From positions 62,001 through 126,000 of the forward strand of contig CAKKQC010000042.1 in the NCBI GenBank assembly GCA_919901855.1: a stretch of DNA of 64,000 nucleotides. Direction: 5' to 3'. This stretch comes from a bacterium. GTDB lineage: Bacteria; Oederibacteriota; CAKKQC01. The stretch's first letter is position 1. Each line of letters starts with the position of its first letter. This document shows, piece after piece, positions 63,520 to 64,000 of this stretch. The notes under the pieces were generated by a model. That model did no database searches. It worked only from the letters and a program-made list of their open reading frames with translations, and was not told the origin of the DNA. The translations under genes were made by a program, and so were the position numbers.

Positions 63520-64000
63520 CCCCCGCCAGGCTCGCCGCCGCCCGGTTGCGCGAGAGCGCCCGGGTCAAGCTCGCGGTGGCCCGGACCCACGGGGCCGTCT
63601 TCGACCGGGCGTCGGCTCTCATCGTGGACGCCCTCCGCGGCGGCCGAACCGTGCTCTTCTGCGGGAACGGCGGCAGTGCCGCCGATGCCCAGCACCTCGC
63701 GACCGAGTTCAGCGGCCGCTTCCTCCGGGAACGGCGGGCGCTCGCCGCAGTCGCGCTCACGACCGACTCGTCCGCGCTGACCGCCATCTCGAACGACTAC
63801 GGGTTCGACCGGGTGTTCGCAAGGCAGATCGAGGCGATCGGCCGTCCGGGGGATGTCCTGGTCGCGCTGTCCACCTCCGGCCGGTCCCCGAACATGCTGA
63901 AGGCGATCCGCGCGGCGCGCCGCCGTGGCATCGCCGTCGTCGGGCTCACGGGCGCGAAGGGCCGGGCGTTCGCCCGGCTCTGCGACGCGGCCTTCGTCGT
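63516..64000 (+). CDS. gmhA: Sedoheptulose-7-phosphate isomerase GmhA (3' end off the window)
   Basis: GmhA converts sedoheptulose-7-phosphate to heptose-7-phosphate, the first step to ADP-heptose for the core. The SIS-domain blocks are VLFCGNGGSAADAQHLATEF then SGRF, LTAISNDYGFDRVFARQIEA, and GDVLVALSTSGRSPNMLKAI. The ATG overlaps the kdsA stop (ATGA), placing Kdo and heptose synthesis under one promoter. About 161 residues are visible of an expected ~190. Confidence 0.93.
   Translation, partial: MTPARLAAARLRESARVKLAVARTHGAVFDRASALIVDALRGGRTVLFCGNGGSAADAQHLATEFSGRFLRERRALAAVALTTDSSALTAISNDYGFDRVFARQIEAIGRPGDVLVALSTSGRSPNMLKAIRAARRRGIAVVGLTGAKGRAFARLCDAAFV

Noticed and set aside
1-64000. CRISPR arrays, tRNA, rRNA or insertion sequences
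   Set aside because: No regularly spaced repeats, cloverleaf-like segments with CCA-type ends, conserved rRNA blocks or transposase motifs were seen.

Overview
The window is very GC-rich (roughly 70 % by eye), almost wholly coding, and from a diderm bacterium that makes Kdo- and heptose-containing lipopolysaccharide: lpxB, lpxK, waaA, kdsA, gmhA, a heptosyltransferase-like GT9, a Kdo-kinase-like protein, an O-antigen ligase/polymerase and several lipid-linked-sugar glycosyltransferases are all present. It also has sigma-54, a chromosomal ParAB pair, an MglA-type GTPase with roadblock proteins, and a type IV pilus / type II secretion-like envelope machine. I cannot place it in a phylum from sequence alone; uncultured high-GC diderm lineages (for example Rokubacteria, NC10, Eisenbacteria or high-GC Elusimicrobia) are compatible guesses. 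No rRNA, tRNA, CRISPR array, prophage or insertion sequence was recognised.

Layout. 1-9.35 kb (minus): one tightly coupled operon lpxB > LPLAT > waaA > lpxK > GT39 > Omp85-like barrel > ruvX > mltG > rlmD (runs off the left edge). 9.46-10.12 kb: a HigBA/RelE-type toxin-antitoxin pair with a palindromic operator. 10.5-13.3 kb (minus): rpoN and a LeuA/NifV-family synthase, divergent from a HEAT-repeat protein and maf (plus). 14.7-18.6 kb (minus): panC, panD, a NYN-domain protein, a PpiD-like chaperone and a Spy-like protein. 18.6-19.8 kb: an exported IPT/TIG-like protein. 19.8-24.0 kb (minus): a six-gene MglA GTPase / roadblock / three-TM-protein module. 24.1-28.4 kb: capA, divergent from M23 peptidase-parA-parB and an HTH-receiver regulator. 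28.4-33.75 kb: a lipoprotein, a GT2 and two GspE/PilB-type ATPases. 33.8-41.4 kb (minus): GT9, argH, acetyltransferase, agarase-like hydrolase, epimerase and an oligogalacturonate-lyase-like propeller. 41.5-46.5 kb: Kdo-kinase-like protein, GT39, XRE regulator, O-antigen ligase. 46.5-56.4 kb (plus): a GspL-like (PilM-PilN) fusion, a PilO-PilP-like fusion, a large secreted BNR propeller protein, two tandem secretins each ending in a fibronectin-III-like domain, and two paralogous lipoproteins. 56.4-64 kb (plus): yajQ, pgsA, pgpA, YfhO, a GT39-TPR protein, kdsA and gmhA (partial).

Two genome-style features stand out. First, many first genes of transcription units have a recognisable -10 hexamer only about 6-11 nt before the start codon, sometimes with a good -35, which implies leaderless or near-leaderless mRNAs; downstream genes are coupled through ATGA, GTGA or TGATG overlaps. 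Second, short GC-rich perfect or near-perfect palindromes, singly or in clusters, sit at gene ends, in intergenic gaps and, in one case, inside a glycosyltransferase gene, where they encode an insertion.

The most likely under-described systems are the 46.5-56.4 kb envelope machine and the 19.8-24.0 kb GTPase module. The two ATPases at 30-33.7 kb could power the former and the GTPase module could position it, but that link is inference.
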